64,000 bases of DNA from Collinsella tanakaei (GTDB lineage Bacteria > Actinomycetota > Coriobacteriia > Coriobacteriales > Coriobacteriaceae), in NCBI RefSeq assembly GCF_016900375.1, contig NZ_JACJKB010000005.1:93756-157755 (forward strand). Direction: 5' to 3'. This document shows positions 16,552-27,182 of this stretch, in pieces. The notes under the pieces are model-generated. The model was given only the letters and a program-made list of their open reading frames with translations. It had not been told where the DNA came from and ran no database searches. Position numbers and translations under genes: made by a program. Every line of letters starts with the position of its first letter. Within the stretch, counting starts at the first letter, position 1.

Positions 16552-18717
16552 ATGGGTTGGTTCGAAAGCCAGGTCGAGGAACGGCGCCGCTCCGACGACG
16601 AACGCCTCGAGGCGGCGCTTCGGCGCCTGTCCGACGCGGTGACCGGCAAGCGCACCGCCGAGGCGAATTCGACGATGGCGCAGGCGACGGGTGCGCTCGA
16701 CATCGTCTTGGCCTATTACGGCGTCGAGGGCAGCGAGGCCCCGCGCGGCGTGGTGGACGTGCGCGAGCTCATCGACGCGCGCCTGCGCTCGACGGGCATC
16801 ATGTACCGTCCGGTGCGCCTGTCCAAAGGCTGGTATCACGACGCCATGGGCGCCATGCTCGGCTTTGCCGACGATGGGCTGCCGGTGGCGCTCGTCCCGC
16901 AGGCGCGCGGCGGGTACTGCTTCTACGACGGCATGGGCGCGGTCACGGTCAACGCCCGCACGGCTGAGAGGCTGGCGCCCGAGGCGTTCTGCTTCTACCG
17001 CCCGCTTCCGCAAAAGGAGCTGGGCGTGCTCGACATCCTGATGTACATGGTCCGGTCGCTCGACCGTAGCGACTACGTCGCGGTGCTGCTCGCCTCGCTT
17101 GCGGTGACGCTGCTCGGCATGGTGGCGCCCCGCGTCAACCAGGTCGTGTTCGGCCCGGTGATCGAGATGGGCGACATCGGCATCGTCGGCCCGGTGGCGG
17201 CGCTGCTGGTCGGCGTGCTCTTCGCGCAGGTGTTCGTCGGCGGCATCAAGCAGATGGTGATGACGCGCATCTCCACCAAGCTCAACCTCCCGCTCGAGGC
17301 CGCGGTCATGATGCGCGTGCTCTCGCTGCCGGCGTCGTTTTTCGGCTCGTGGCAGTCGGGCGACCTCGCCGCGCGCGTGAACGTGGTGAGCGCCATCGCC
17401 GGCCAGCTGCAGAACATCGTGCTTTCCGCCGGACTGAACTCCCTGTTCTCTCTTGCCTATGTGGCGCAGATCTCGAACATCGCCCCGGCGCTCGCGGCTC
17501 CGGCGCTTCTCGTGGTCGCAGTCACCACGATCGTCACGGTTGTGGTCGCGCTCGCTCAGATGCGCATCGTGCGCAAGCAGCTTGAGGTGGGCATGAACCT
17601 TTCCGGCTGGCAGCTCGGCCTTATCGGCGGCGTGCAGAAGATCCGTCTCGCCGGCGCCGAGAAGCGCGCTTTCTCCACCTGGGCCGACATCTACCAGGAG
17701 CAGGCCCGCCTGACGTACAACGGCCCTTGGCTCGTGCGCCTATCGTCGACCATCCAGACGCTCGTCTCGCTCGGCGGCACGATCCTCATCTACGGCAGCG
17801 CGCTTGCCGGCGGCGTCACGGTTGCCGGGTACATGGCGTTCTCATCCGCGTACGGTTCCGTTTCGGCGGCGTTTGCCGCGCTTGCCAGCGCGGCGGTTCA
17901 GATCGCCAACATCAGGCCGTATCTCGATATGGCAAAGCCCCTGCTCAAGACCATGCCGGAGACCTCCGAGGACAAGCGCCCCGTCGAGCGGATCTCGGGC
18001 GGCTTCGAGCTGAGCAACGTCACCTTCTCGTATCGCGAGGGCCAGCCGCCGGTGCTGTCCAACCTGACGCTCAAGGTTCGCCCGGGCGACTACGTGGCCG
18101 TGGTGGGAAAGACCGGCTGCGGAAAGTCGACGCTCATGCGCCTGCTGCTCGGGTTCGAGCATCCGCAGCGCGGCGCGGTCTACTACGACGGGCACGACCT
18201 GGCGAGCGTCGACGCCGGCAGCATCCGCAAGCGCATCGGCGTGGTGCTGCAGGACGGCAAGCTCTTCCAGGGCAGCATCTACGACAACATCGCCATCTCG
18301 GCGCCGGGCCTCACCCAGGATGAGGCATGGGAGGCGGCCGAGCTCGCCGGCATCGCCGACGACATCAGGGCCATGCCCATGGGCATGCACACGATGGTCA
18401 CCGAGGGCGGCGGAGGCGTTTCGGGCGGTCAGCGCCAGCGCATCATGATCGCGCGCGCCATCGCCGCGAAGCCCAAGATCCTCATGTTCGACGAGGCGAC
18501 GAGCGCGCTCGACAACGTGACCCAGCGCATCGTGTCCGAATCGCTCGATACGCTCAACTGCACCCGCCTGGTCATCGCGCACCGCCTGTCAACCATCCGC
18601 AACTGCAACCGCATCGTGGTCCTCGATGGCGGACACATCGTGGAGGACGGCACCTACGAGGAGCTCATGGCGGCCGGCGGGCTGTTCAGCTCGCTTGTGG
18701 CGCGCCAGCAGGCATAA
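16552..18717 (+). CDS. NHLP-type ABC exporter, second permease/ATPase subunit
   Basis: The 721-residue product has an N-terminal domain of about 160 residues without a peptidase Cys, then a membrane domain and an ATPase domain (Walker A GKTGCGKST near residue 519, signature VSGGQRQR near 622, Walker B ILMFDEATSALD). This is the architecture of the second ABC protein that accompanies the peptidase exporter in NHLP bacteriocin systems. Its N-terminal domain retains a C39-like outline (QATGALDIVLAYYG) without the catalytic Cys, so it may bind rather than cut leaders. It starts 9 nt after the first exporter and ends at a terminator. Confidence 0.93.
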   Translation: MGWFESQVEERRRSDDERLEAALRRLSDAVTGKRTAEANSTMAQATGALDIVLAYYGVEGSEAPRGVVDVRELIDARLRSTGIMYRPVRLSKGWYHDAMGAMLGFADDGLPVALVPQARGGYCFYDGMGAVTVNARTAERLAPEAFCFYRPLPQKELGVLDILMYMVRSLDRSDYVAVLLASLAVTLLGMVAPRVNQVVFGPVIEMGDIGIVGPVAALLVGVLFAQVFVGGIKQMVMTRISTKLNLPLEAAVMMRVLSLPASFFGSWQSGDLAARVNVVSAIAGQLQNIVLSAGLNSLFSLAYVAQISNIAPALAAPALLVVAVTTIVTVVVALAQMRIVRKQLEVGMNLSGWQLGLIGGVQKIRLAGAEKRAFSTWADIYQEQARLTYNGPWLVRLSSTIQTLVSLGGTILIYGSALAGGVTVAGYMAFSSAYGSVSAAFAALASAAVQIANIRPYLDMAKPLLKTMPETSEDKRPVERISGGFELSNVTFSYREGQPPVLSNLTLKVRPGDYVAVVGKTGCGKSTLMRLLLGFEHPQRGAVYYDGHDLASVDAGSIRKRIGVVLQDGKLFQGSIYDNIAISAPGLTQDEAWEAAELAGIADDIRAMPMGMHTMVTEGGGGVSGGQRQRIMIARAIAAKPKILMFDEATSALDNVTQRIVSESLDTLNCTRLVIAHRLSTIRNCNRIVVLDGGHIVEDGTYEELMAAGGLFSSLVARQQA

Positions 18718-18753
18718 GGGCCTGCGCACCGCTATGCGCGATCGATAGAAACC

Positions 18754-18790
18754 GAGCGCCCGCATCCGGACCTGTCGGATGCGGGCGCTC
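18754..18790. terminator. Bidirectional terminator between exporter and precursor genes
   Basis: GAGCGCCCGCATCCG at 18754-18768 pairs perfectly with CGGATGCGGGCGCTC at 18776-18790. It ends the export operon and can also end the convergent precursor transcript. Confidence 0.8.
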
Positions 18791-18824
18791 GTCTTGTGCG
18801 CGGATCGCTGCGGTTGAATGGATC

Positions 18825-19013
18825 CTAGATCAGGATGGTCGTGGGGCCCTCGGAATCGGACATGGGGGCTGCGGATTCGGCCCAGATGCCCTTGGGGTTC
18901 ACGTTGCCGAAGCCGGCGTCGACGACCTCGATGCGCTTGCCGCCGCTCGCGCCCTCGAGCTCCTCGTCGTTCAGGGCCTCGACGCGCTCGTCGATACGCT
19001 TCTCGTCAGTCAG
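18825..19013 (-). CDS. Double-glycine leader precursor peptide (probable export substrate), CTG start
   Basis: The 62-residue peptide has a charged leader ending ALNDEELEGASGG (Gly24-Gly25), a classic C39 peptidase site, and a 37-residue product that begins KRIEVVDAGFGNVNPKGIW and ends GPTTILI. The only start with a ribosome binding site is a CTG at 19013, preceded by AAAGGAGG at 5 nt; there is no ATG, GTG or TTG in frame nearby. The gene is convergent with the exporter operon and shares its terminator. No maturation enzyme lies nearby, so the product is probably an unmodified secreted peptide, either bacteriocin or signal. The product contains no Cys. The leader call is strong; the function is unknown. 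Confidence 0.75.
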   Translation of the reverse strand: MTDEKRIDERVEALNDEELEGASGGKRIEVVDAGFGNVNPKGIWAESAAPMSDSEGPTTILI

Positions 19014-19533
19014 GGCTGCCTCCTTTGCGCCGTGTTTGGTCTGCGCGTGCGCGCAATGCCTGGTATGCGCCGGTCGATGCGTCGGACGAGTCGCGATCCC
19101 GCGGTCGGTCGGCGGTTCCCTCTGATCGTATTGTTGCATGGAGTGGGTGCGTTCGACGTGCACGTTCGTGCCCGTTGACGCCCGTTCGCGCCTTATGTCA
19201 AGCCGAGTGGCATTCGGGGATATGCCGTGCGGCGCGCAAACGCTTGCATCCACCTGCAGCGGGTGTGCCGCCGCTGTTCTTTTTCGCGGCGCTCCAGGCA
19301 CGGCTTCCGTTGCCCTTGTGCAACTAAACCGCTGGTACCGGTCATAGAGACCTGTACCAAAATCTGTCCTAGATTCCGGCTTTTGCATACCGGGTTCGGA
19401 GTACAATAATTCGTGCATGCGGATTTTTGTCCACTGATGCCGTCCAGATCGCCGGAGGGTATCCATGCACGGTAACTCCCGGAAGGTTTCGCTTTCCGGA
19501 ACATGTACACCCAACTTGAGAGGAGAGGGGTAT
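19014..19533. other. Long intergenic region between the precursor peptide gene and nifJ
   Basis: This 520-nt gap separates divergent genes and should hold the promoters of both. Apart from the promoter match at 19383-19410 and a small hairpin (CCGGAA paired with TTCCGG, 19479-19499) in the nifJ leader, I see no gene and no repeat family member. Short open frames here lack ribosome binding sites. Confidence 0.6.
19383..19410 (+). promoter_or_regulatory. Predicted promoter upstream of nifJ
   Basis: TTGCAT at 19383-19388 and AATAAT at 19405-19410 are 16 nt apart, about 120 nt before the start codon in a locally AT-rich patch. The spacing is one base short of ideal. Confidence 0.4.
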
Positions 19534-23061
<3,528 letters not shown>

Positions 23062-23094
23062 CGGCGTTGCGCTCAGGCGCTTGCATCTAGTCTG

Positions 23095-23130
23095 AAAGGG
23101 ACCCCGGGGCATCCGCTCCGGGGTCCCTTT
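23095..23130 (+). terminator. Terminator of nifJ
   Basis: AAAGGGACCCCGG pairs with CCGGGGTCCCTTT around a 10-nt loop; the A and T tracts on either side make it potentially bidirectional. Confidence 0.9.
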
Positions 23131-23180
23131 GTGTATCGTGCCGTGTCTGGCCGCACGGATCGCACTTCGGCCGGTCCCCG

Positions 23181-23331
23181 TTCCGAGAACACATGGTGTC
23201 GGGCAGCAAAATCGCAAAAGCCCAGGAAACGGCCCGTCAACCTTCCGAGAATATATATTGTCGGAACGATAAACCCGCCTTTCCTGCGAAAACGCCAAAT
23301 TGGCTTCCGAGAATATATTTATTCTCGGAAG
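23181..23331. promoter_or_regulatory. Three TTCCGAGAA sites spaced exactly 62 bp apart
   Basis: TTCCGAGAA starts at 23181, 23243 and 23305. The third copy is a perfect palindrome, with CTTCCGAGAATA at 23304-23315 complementary to 23320-23331; the second is an imperfect one (ending TGTCGGAA) and the first is more degenerate. The 62-bp period is close to six helical turns, which suggests cooperative binding of one regulator. The sequence between copies is not conserved. The sites lie between nifJ and the DUF308 gene in an AT-rich patch. Confidence 0.55.
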
Positions 23332-23483
23332 GCTTGCGGGGTCAGCACCGTCATGCTGACGGGCGAAGCGCTGCTGTGCCATGCGGAGTGTGTCAAAACT
23401 TATGATGGCTTCATGGTCGCTTAAATGCTCCTAAGAAAAGGGCATATTTCGGAATCCTTGGGTAGAAGAGGACCATCCAACGG

Positions 23484-23520
23484 CTCCCCGATCGGTCCCG
23501 GTCGGGGAGTTCCTTTATCT
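23484..23520 (+). terminator. Terminator-like hairpin just before the DUF308 gene
   Basis: CTCCCCGA at 23484-23491 pairs with TCGGGGAG at 23502-23509, followed by TTCCTTTATCT. It ends only 17-28 nt before the start codon at 23537, so it either ends an upstream untranslated transcript or acts as an attenuator of the gene. Confidence 0.65.
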
Positions 23521-23536
23521 ATCGAGGTGAAAGATT

Positions 23537-24127
23537 ATGCATGTATACGACGCACGATATGACTACCAGGGAGCTTTCGTCGACCGCTGGAACACGCGCA
23601 TCAAGAAGACGCGCGTGACCCTTGCCGTCCTCGGTGTGCTGCTTGTTGCGGCGGGTGGCCTCGTGATGGCGGCACCCTATGGGATGTACGTGTTCGCGCA
23701 GGCCGCGGCGGGAATCGCACTCATCATCCAGGGAGCGGGGCACGTGTTCTCGTATTTCGACACACCGGAGTTTTTCCGCAGCACGACAAGACTCGTGTCG
23801 GGCATTCTGAACGTGGTGCTCGGCATCCTGTTCCTCGCGCTGCCGGTGTTTCTCACTGCGGGTACGCTTGTGTTCCTGCTGGCGTTCCTGTTCATCCTCA
23901 CGGGCGCCGAGCGCCTGTCGTTTGCGCACCACATGCGCTATTTCGAGTTGCCGAACGCATCGGTGTGCACGGTGACGGGCGTGATCAACATCGTGCTGGG
24001 TGTCGTGTTCCTGCTCATGCCCGTTGTCACGACGGTGGTTCTGCCCTATATCGTGGCGGCATATCTGATGGTCGGCGGCGTGAGCCTGCTGATCGAGGCG
24101 ATCTCGATCAAGCGCATCGACAAGTAG
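23537..24127 (+). CDS. DUF308/HdeD-family membrane protein
   Basis: The 196-residue protein carries six hydrophobic segments in three pairs after a soluble N-terminus of about 25 residues, the layout of the DUF308/HdeD family, some members of which are linked to acid resistance. Repeated GxxxxxxGxxxL patterns such as GILNVVLGILFLALPVF and GVINIVLGVVFLLMPVV show the internal duplication typical of that family. GAGGTG precedes the ATG. It is alone in its transcript, preceded by a possible attenuator and phased operator-like sites, so it is probably specifically regulated. Confidence 0.8.
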   Translation: MHVYDARYDYQGAFVDRWNTRIKKTRVTLAVLGVLLVAAGGLVMAAPYGMYVFAQAAAGIALIIQGAGHVFSYFDTPEFFRSTTRLVSGILNVVLGILFLALPVFLTAGTLVFLLAFLFILTGAERLSFAHHMRYFELPNASVCTVTGVINIVLGVVFLLMPVVTTVVLPYIVAAYLMVGGVSLLIEAISIKRIDK

Positions 24128-24171
24128 TGGGGGACGGGGCGTGCTCCAAAGCCAACCCGCTTCTGAATACG

Positions 24172-24212
24172 ACGACGGGCGGTGCCGCTTGATGGTACCG
24201 CCCGTCGTTTCG
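24172..24212. terminator. Bidirectional terminator between DUF308 and LytTR genes
   Basis: ACGACGGGCGGT at 24172-24183 pairs with ACCGCCCGTCGT at 24197-24208, followed by TTTCGTT. It separates two convergent genes. Confidence 0.85.
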
Positions 24213-24947
24213 TTACGATGTCTCGTTGCCTGGCGCGAGGATGAAGGCCGTATAGCGCTCGCGGGCCTCGCGGAGGTTGGCCTTCGAGATGGGAGCGCTT
24301 CGCCCGTTGAACAGGATGAACGAAGAGCTATCGAGACTCTTGACATAGCTGAGGTTCACCAGCACGCCGCGGGCGCTCTGGAAGAACGGACCGAGGTCGC
24401 ACAGGGCCTCGCGAATCGACGAGAAGCTCTTGCGCACGCGGATCTCACGGCCGTTGGAGAACAGCAGGTCGACGTAATGGTTGTGTGCCTGCACCAGAGC
24501 CACGCTGCGCAGCTCAAGCAGAAGCTCGAGGCCCTGGGCGGAAAGCCTGATGGGTTCCTGGGAGCTGTCGATGAGCCTGCTGTGCACGACGCGGTCGAGG
24601 GTGTCGCGCAGACGCGTGAGGGATACCGGTTTGAGCGGATATCCGACGGCGCCGACATCGTACCCCTCAAGGGCGTAGACGGGTGTTTGCGAGGTGAGTA
24701 CGACGGCAGTATCGTCGTTGTGCTCGCGCATGGTGCGTACGAGATTGAGGCCGCCGCGCTCTGTTCCGAGCGCGCAATCGACGATGACAAGATCGAACTG
24801 GCGGGCGCGCCATGCGTGCAGAAATGTTTCAGCCTCAGAGAACGTCTCGATGAACGGCTGGGTTGGGTGCTTCAGGGCCCAGCGGGCGCAAGCTTCCAAC
24901 AGGCGGGTGCGGTCTGTCTGTGCAATATCGATAATCGCGATGCGCAT
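24213..24947 (-). CDS. LytTR-family response regulator
   Basis: The 244-residue protein has an N-terminal receiver domain (IAIIDIAQTD, phosphoacceptor region LVIVDCALG, VVLTSQTP, YPLKPVS with the conserved Lys) and a C-terminal LytTR domain (HNHYVDLLFSNGREIRVRKS, FFQSARGVLVNLSYVKSL, FILFNGRSAPISK). LytTR regulators often control peptide and bacteriocin genes. No histidine kinase is present in the window, so it is an orphan here. A pair of 10-bp direct repeats spaced 21 bp, the normal layout for LytTR binding, lies upstream at 25093-25123, pointing to autoregulation. Its upstream neighbour on the same strand is a GG-leader peptide gene. Confidence 0.93.
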   Translation of the reverse strand: MRIAIIDIAQTDRTRLLEACARWALKHPTQPFIETFSEAETFLHAWRARQFDLVIVDCALGTERGGLNLVRTMREHNDDTAVVLTSQTPVYALEGYDVGAVGYPLKPVSLTRLRDTLDRVVHSRLIDSSQEPIRLSAQGLELLLELRSVALVQAHNHYVDLLFSNGREIRVRKSFSSIREALCDLGPFFQSARGVLVNLSYVKSLDSSSFILFNGRSAPISKANLREARERYTAFILAPGNETS

Positions 24948-25092
24948 ATCGAAGCTCTTCCTTCCGTGATTGCCGACCTCGAGAAACGAGATTCGCCGCG
25001 CCCCGTGTGCGGGACGTCAGCGAGGTAAATTGAAATCGGGTATGGCTCACATAATAGTTGAAACAGGGTAAAACCCACCTTCTGGAGGGGCT

Positions 25093-25123
25093 ACCACTCG
25101 GTCCGAAAACCCGACCATTCGGT
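25093..25123 (-). promoter_or_regulatory. Candidate LytTR operator: two direct repeats 21 bp apart
   Basis: ACCACTCGGT at 25093-25102 and ACCATTCGGT at 25114-25123 differ at one base and repeat every 21 bp (two turns). On the minus strand a TATTAT -10-like box follows 36 nt downstream with no good -35, as expected for an activator-dependent promoter of the LytTR gene. Confidence 0.5.
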
Positions 25124-25187
25124 AAAAGACGAGGTAGGAGGTATCGGTTTAGGCTTGGGTTTCGACACGTGCGCGCGGAGATAGAGA

Positions 25188-25222
25188 AGTCCCCGCCCCG
25201 CGACGAGGGCGGGACGGGGACT
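25188..25222 (-). terminator. Terminator of the Cys4 GG-peptide gene
   Basis: AGTCCCCGCCCCG pairs with CGGGACGGGGACT with one mismatch; on the minus strand the stem is followed by TCTCTATC. It closes the peptide gene about 30 nt after its stop. Confidence 0.7.
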
Positions 25223-25250
25223 CTGGAATCGATATGCCGGCGTCGAATCG

Positions 25251-25505
25251 TTAGCGTCCGAGCGCGTGAAACGAGGAAGTCGAAGGGCCGTAGTAGGGAG
25301 CGATATTGCGCGAGCCGCACGTGCAACCCATGTACTCGACGTGATTGATCTCGTTTTGCGTGAGGATGCGCCCGCAGTCGTTGCACTTGAAGAGATACTC
25401 GCCCTTATCGTTTTTGAGCGGACCGGAGCCGCCGCTGGTCGCGGCGAGCATATCGTCATCGAGGGGCATGGCGCCCTGGGGCATGGGGTTCTGGTTCTGG
25501 GTCAT
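25251..25505 (-). CDS. Double-glycine leader peptide with a Cys4 zinc-ribbon-like core
   Basis: The 84-residue peptide starts after AGGAGG and has a leader MPLDDDMLAATSGG (Gly25-Gly26), very like the two GG leaders of the 13-19 kb locus. The product part contains FKCNDCGRIL and later GCTCGSRNI, so two Cys pairs about 20 residues apart that could bind a metal or form disulfides. It is followed downstream on the same strand by the LytTR regulator and has its own terminator. It may be exported by the C39 exporter 9 kb away. The family of the Cys4 part is not recognised; a cytoplasmic zinc ribbon whose GG is coincidental is the alternative. Confidence 0.65.
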   Translation of the reverse strand: MTQNQNPMPQGAMPLDDDMLAATSGGSGPLKNDKGEYLFKCNDCGRILTQNEINHVEYMGCTCGSRNIAPYYGPSTSSFHALGR

Positions 25506-25638
25506 GGTAGCCTCCTATCACGTACCTTGACCTCAACTACAGTTTCCCATGCCAGGCGGTTTTCGATGCGGCTATCTCGCGCCATCTGCACGCCGTTCGT
25601 GTCCACTCTCGGCACGGAGATTCGCGCCGCGCCGGGAG

Positions 25639-25671
25639 GTGACATTTTAGGGACAGGTCCCAAAATGTCAC
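25639..25671. repeat. Palindrome with GGGACAGG core at the scrB stop codon
   Basis: GTGACATTTTAGGGAC pairs with GTCCCAAAATGTCAC with one bulged base. Its last base is the last base of the GH32 gene stop codon on the minus strand. It belongs to the group of stop-codon-linked palindromes listed in the findings and may serve as the terminator of the sucrose genes. Confidence 0.85.
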
Positions 25672-27083
25672 TAGGCGTAAGTGCTGTGCATGCCGTCGCC
25701 CATCTGCCAGGCGTGCACGCTCATGCTCGATCCCTCGAGTGCGACAACGAGCGATTCGGCGGTGGGGAACCAACGGGTCGCCATCGCGATGCGGCCTCCG
25801 TTGGCAAAGATTTCGACTGCCGAGCCATCGATCAGGATGCGAAGGTCGGTGAGCTTGTCGAGCGGACAGGTGCGCTCGGTGCGTCCGGCTCCGATCAATG
25901 AGGCGTCGTTGCCGATGAAGGCAAGGGAGAGCTGCTCGCCGTCGAAAGCGAGCCGCAGGGCGCCGTCGAGCGTGAGGGAGAACGGCCCCTCGGTACCTAA
26001 GACCTCGATGTCGTGTCGTCTTCCCTCGAGCACCGTCGCCCCGAGGGGAACAAGGGCCTCTTCCGCCTCGCGCAGCTGCTCGAGCTCAGGTGCCGGCTGC
26101 TGCACGATAGCGCCATCGGCCAGGCGCGCGAGCACGCGCGGCACGGTGAGGCAGTGGCACCAGTCGAGGCCGTCCGGCGCGCTTTCGAACGGGGCTTCGG
26201 GCATGCCCATCCATCCGATCAAAAGCGTGCGGCCCTGCTCATCCACGAAGGTCTGGGGGGCGTAGAAATCAAAGCCGGCATCCCAGAGGCGGAAGGTTGA
26301 GACATCGATTTTCAGATTGGTGTCGGTCAGGTCGCATCCCTCGGGTAGGGTAAAGTAGCCGGACTGGTCGCGCATGCCGTGCGCCCAAGGCCGGTCGGCC
26401 ATGCCCTGAGGGCAGCACGAGAGAAATGCCCTGCCGTCAAGCACGATGCGGTCGGGACACTCCCACATGAAGCCGAAGGGTTCATCGGAGCGGATCTCGT
26501 GGGAATTGTGCCAGACGATGCCATCGTCGGAGCGCAGAGCCAGCACCATGCCGCAGTCGTCGATGTTGCGCGCGCCGAGAATCATCCACCACGTGCCGTC
26601 TGCATCGCGCCACACCTTGGGGTCGCGCACGTGGCAGGTGCAATCGGCCGGGTAGTCGGCGTTGCGCAGAAGCACGCGCTTCTCGCCGAGCTCAAACCCG
26701 TCGGGGCTCTCGATGAGAATCTGCGCCGCGCGCCGACCGGTGCGCACGTAGTCGAAGTCGCCCTGCTCCTTGACGTTGCCGGTGTAGTAGAGCCGCAGGC
26801 GCCGCGTCGCGCCTTCGCCGACCTCGACGGCGCAGCCAGAGTACGACCCCGACGCCTCGTCGGGCGTGTCGGGGCAGATGACCATCCCATGGTGCTCCCA
26901 ATGCACCAAGTCGCGGCTCGTGGCGTGCCCCCAGCCGCGGGGCGCATGCGGCTCCGGCCAGGTGGGGCTGTACTGGTGGAACACGTGGTAGGTGCCGTCG
27001 AACTGGCAGAGACCGTTGGGGTCGTTCAACCAGCCCGTGGGCGGCATCAGATGGAATCCCATGCGCCAGGCGCTGTGTGTCAT
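25671..27083 (-). CDS. scrB: GH32 sucrose-6-phosphate hydrolase / beta-fructofuranosidase
   Basis: The 470-residue enzyme has the GH32 signature WLNDPNG with the nucleophile Asp21, WGHATS, a VRDPKVW motif (the stabilising RDP) and WECPD containing the acid/base Glu, then a C-terminal beta-sandwich. There is no signal peptide, so it acts in the cytoplasm on sucrose 6-phosphate delivered by the PTS. The start follows AAGGAGG. It lies about 100 nt downstream of a sucrose-type PTS permease gene and a LacI regulator gene, all on the minus strand, which supports the phosphohydrolase role over a secreted invertase. Confidence 0.92.
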   Translation of the reverse strand: MTHSAWRMGFHLMPPTGWLNDPNGLCQFDGTYHVFHQYSPTWPEPHAPRGWGHATSRDLVHWEHHGMVICPDTPDEASGSYSGCAVEVGEGATRRLRLYYTGNVKEQGDFDYVRTGRRAAQILIESPDGFELGEKRVLLRNADYPADCTCHVRDPKVWRDADGTWWMILGARNIDDCGMVLALRSDDGIVWHNSHEIRSDEPFGFMWECPDRIVLDGRAFLSCCPQGMADRPWAHGMRDQSGYFTLPEGCDLTDTNLKIDVSTFRLWDAGFDFYAPQTFVDEQGRTLLIGWMGMPEAPFESAPDGLDWCHCLTVPRVLARLADGAIVQQPAPELEQLREAEEALVPLGATVLEGRRHDIEVLGTEGPFSLTLDGALRLAFDGEQLSLAFIGNDASLIGAGRTERTCPLDKLTDLRILIDGSAVEIFANGGRIAMATRWFPTAESLVVALEGSSMSVHAWQMGDGMHSTYA

Positions 27084-27182
27084 GAAGGCCTCCTTGAGGG
27101 CGGGAAGGGGAGCGCCATGGTGACGCTCCCCGGCAGGAAGGTGGTTGCGCGTCTGCGGTTACAAGTTGACGCGGCGGGGTGG

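Noticed and set aside
23181..23331. CRISPR-like array with 62-bp period
   Set aside because: Only 9 bp are strictly conserved between units, there are three copies, and no cas genes are present; operator sites fit better.
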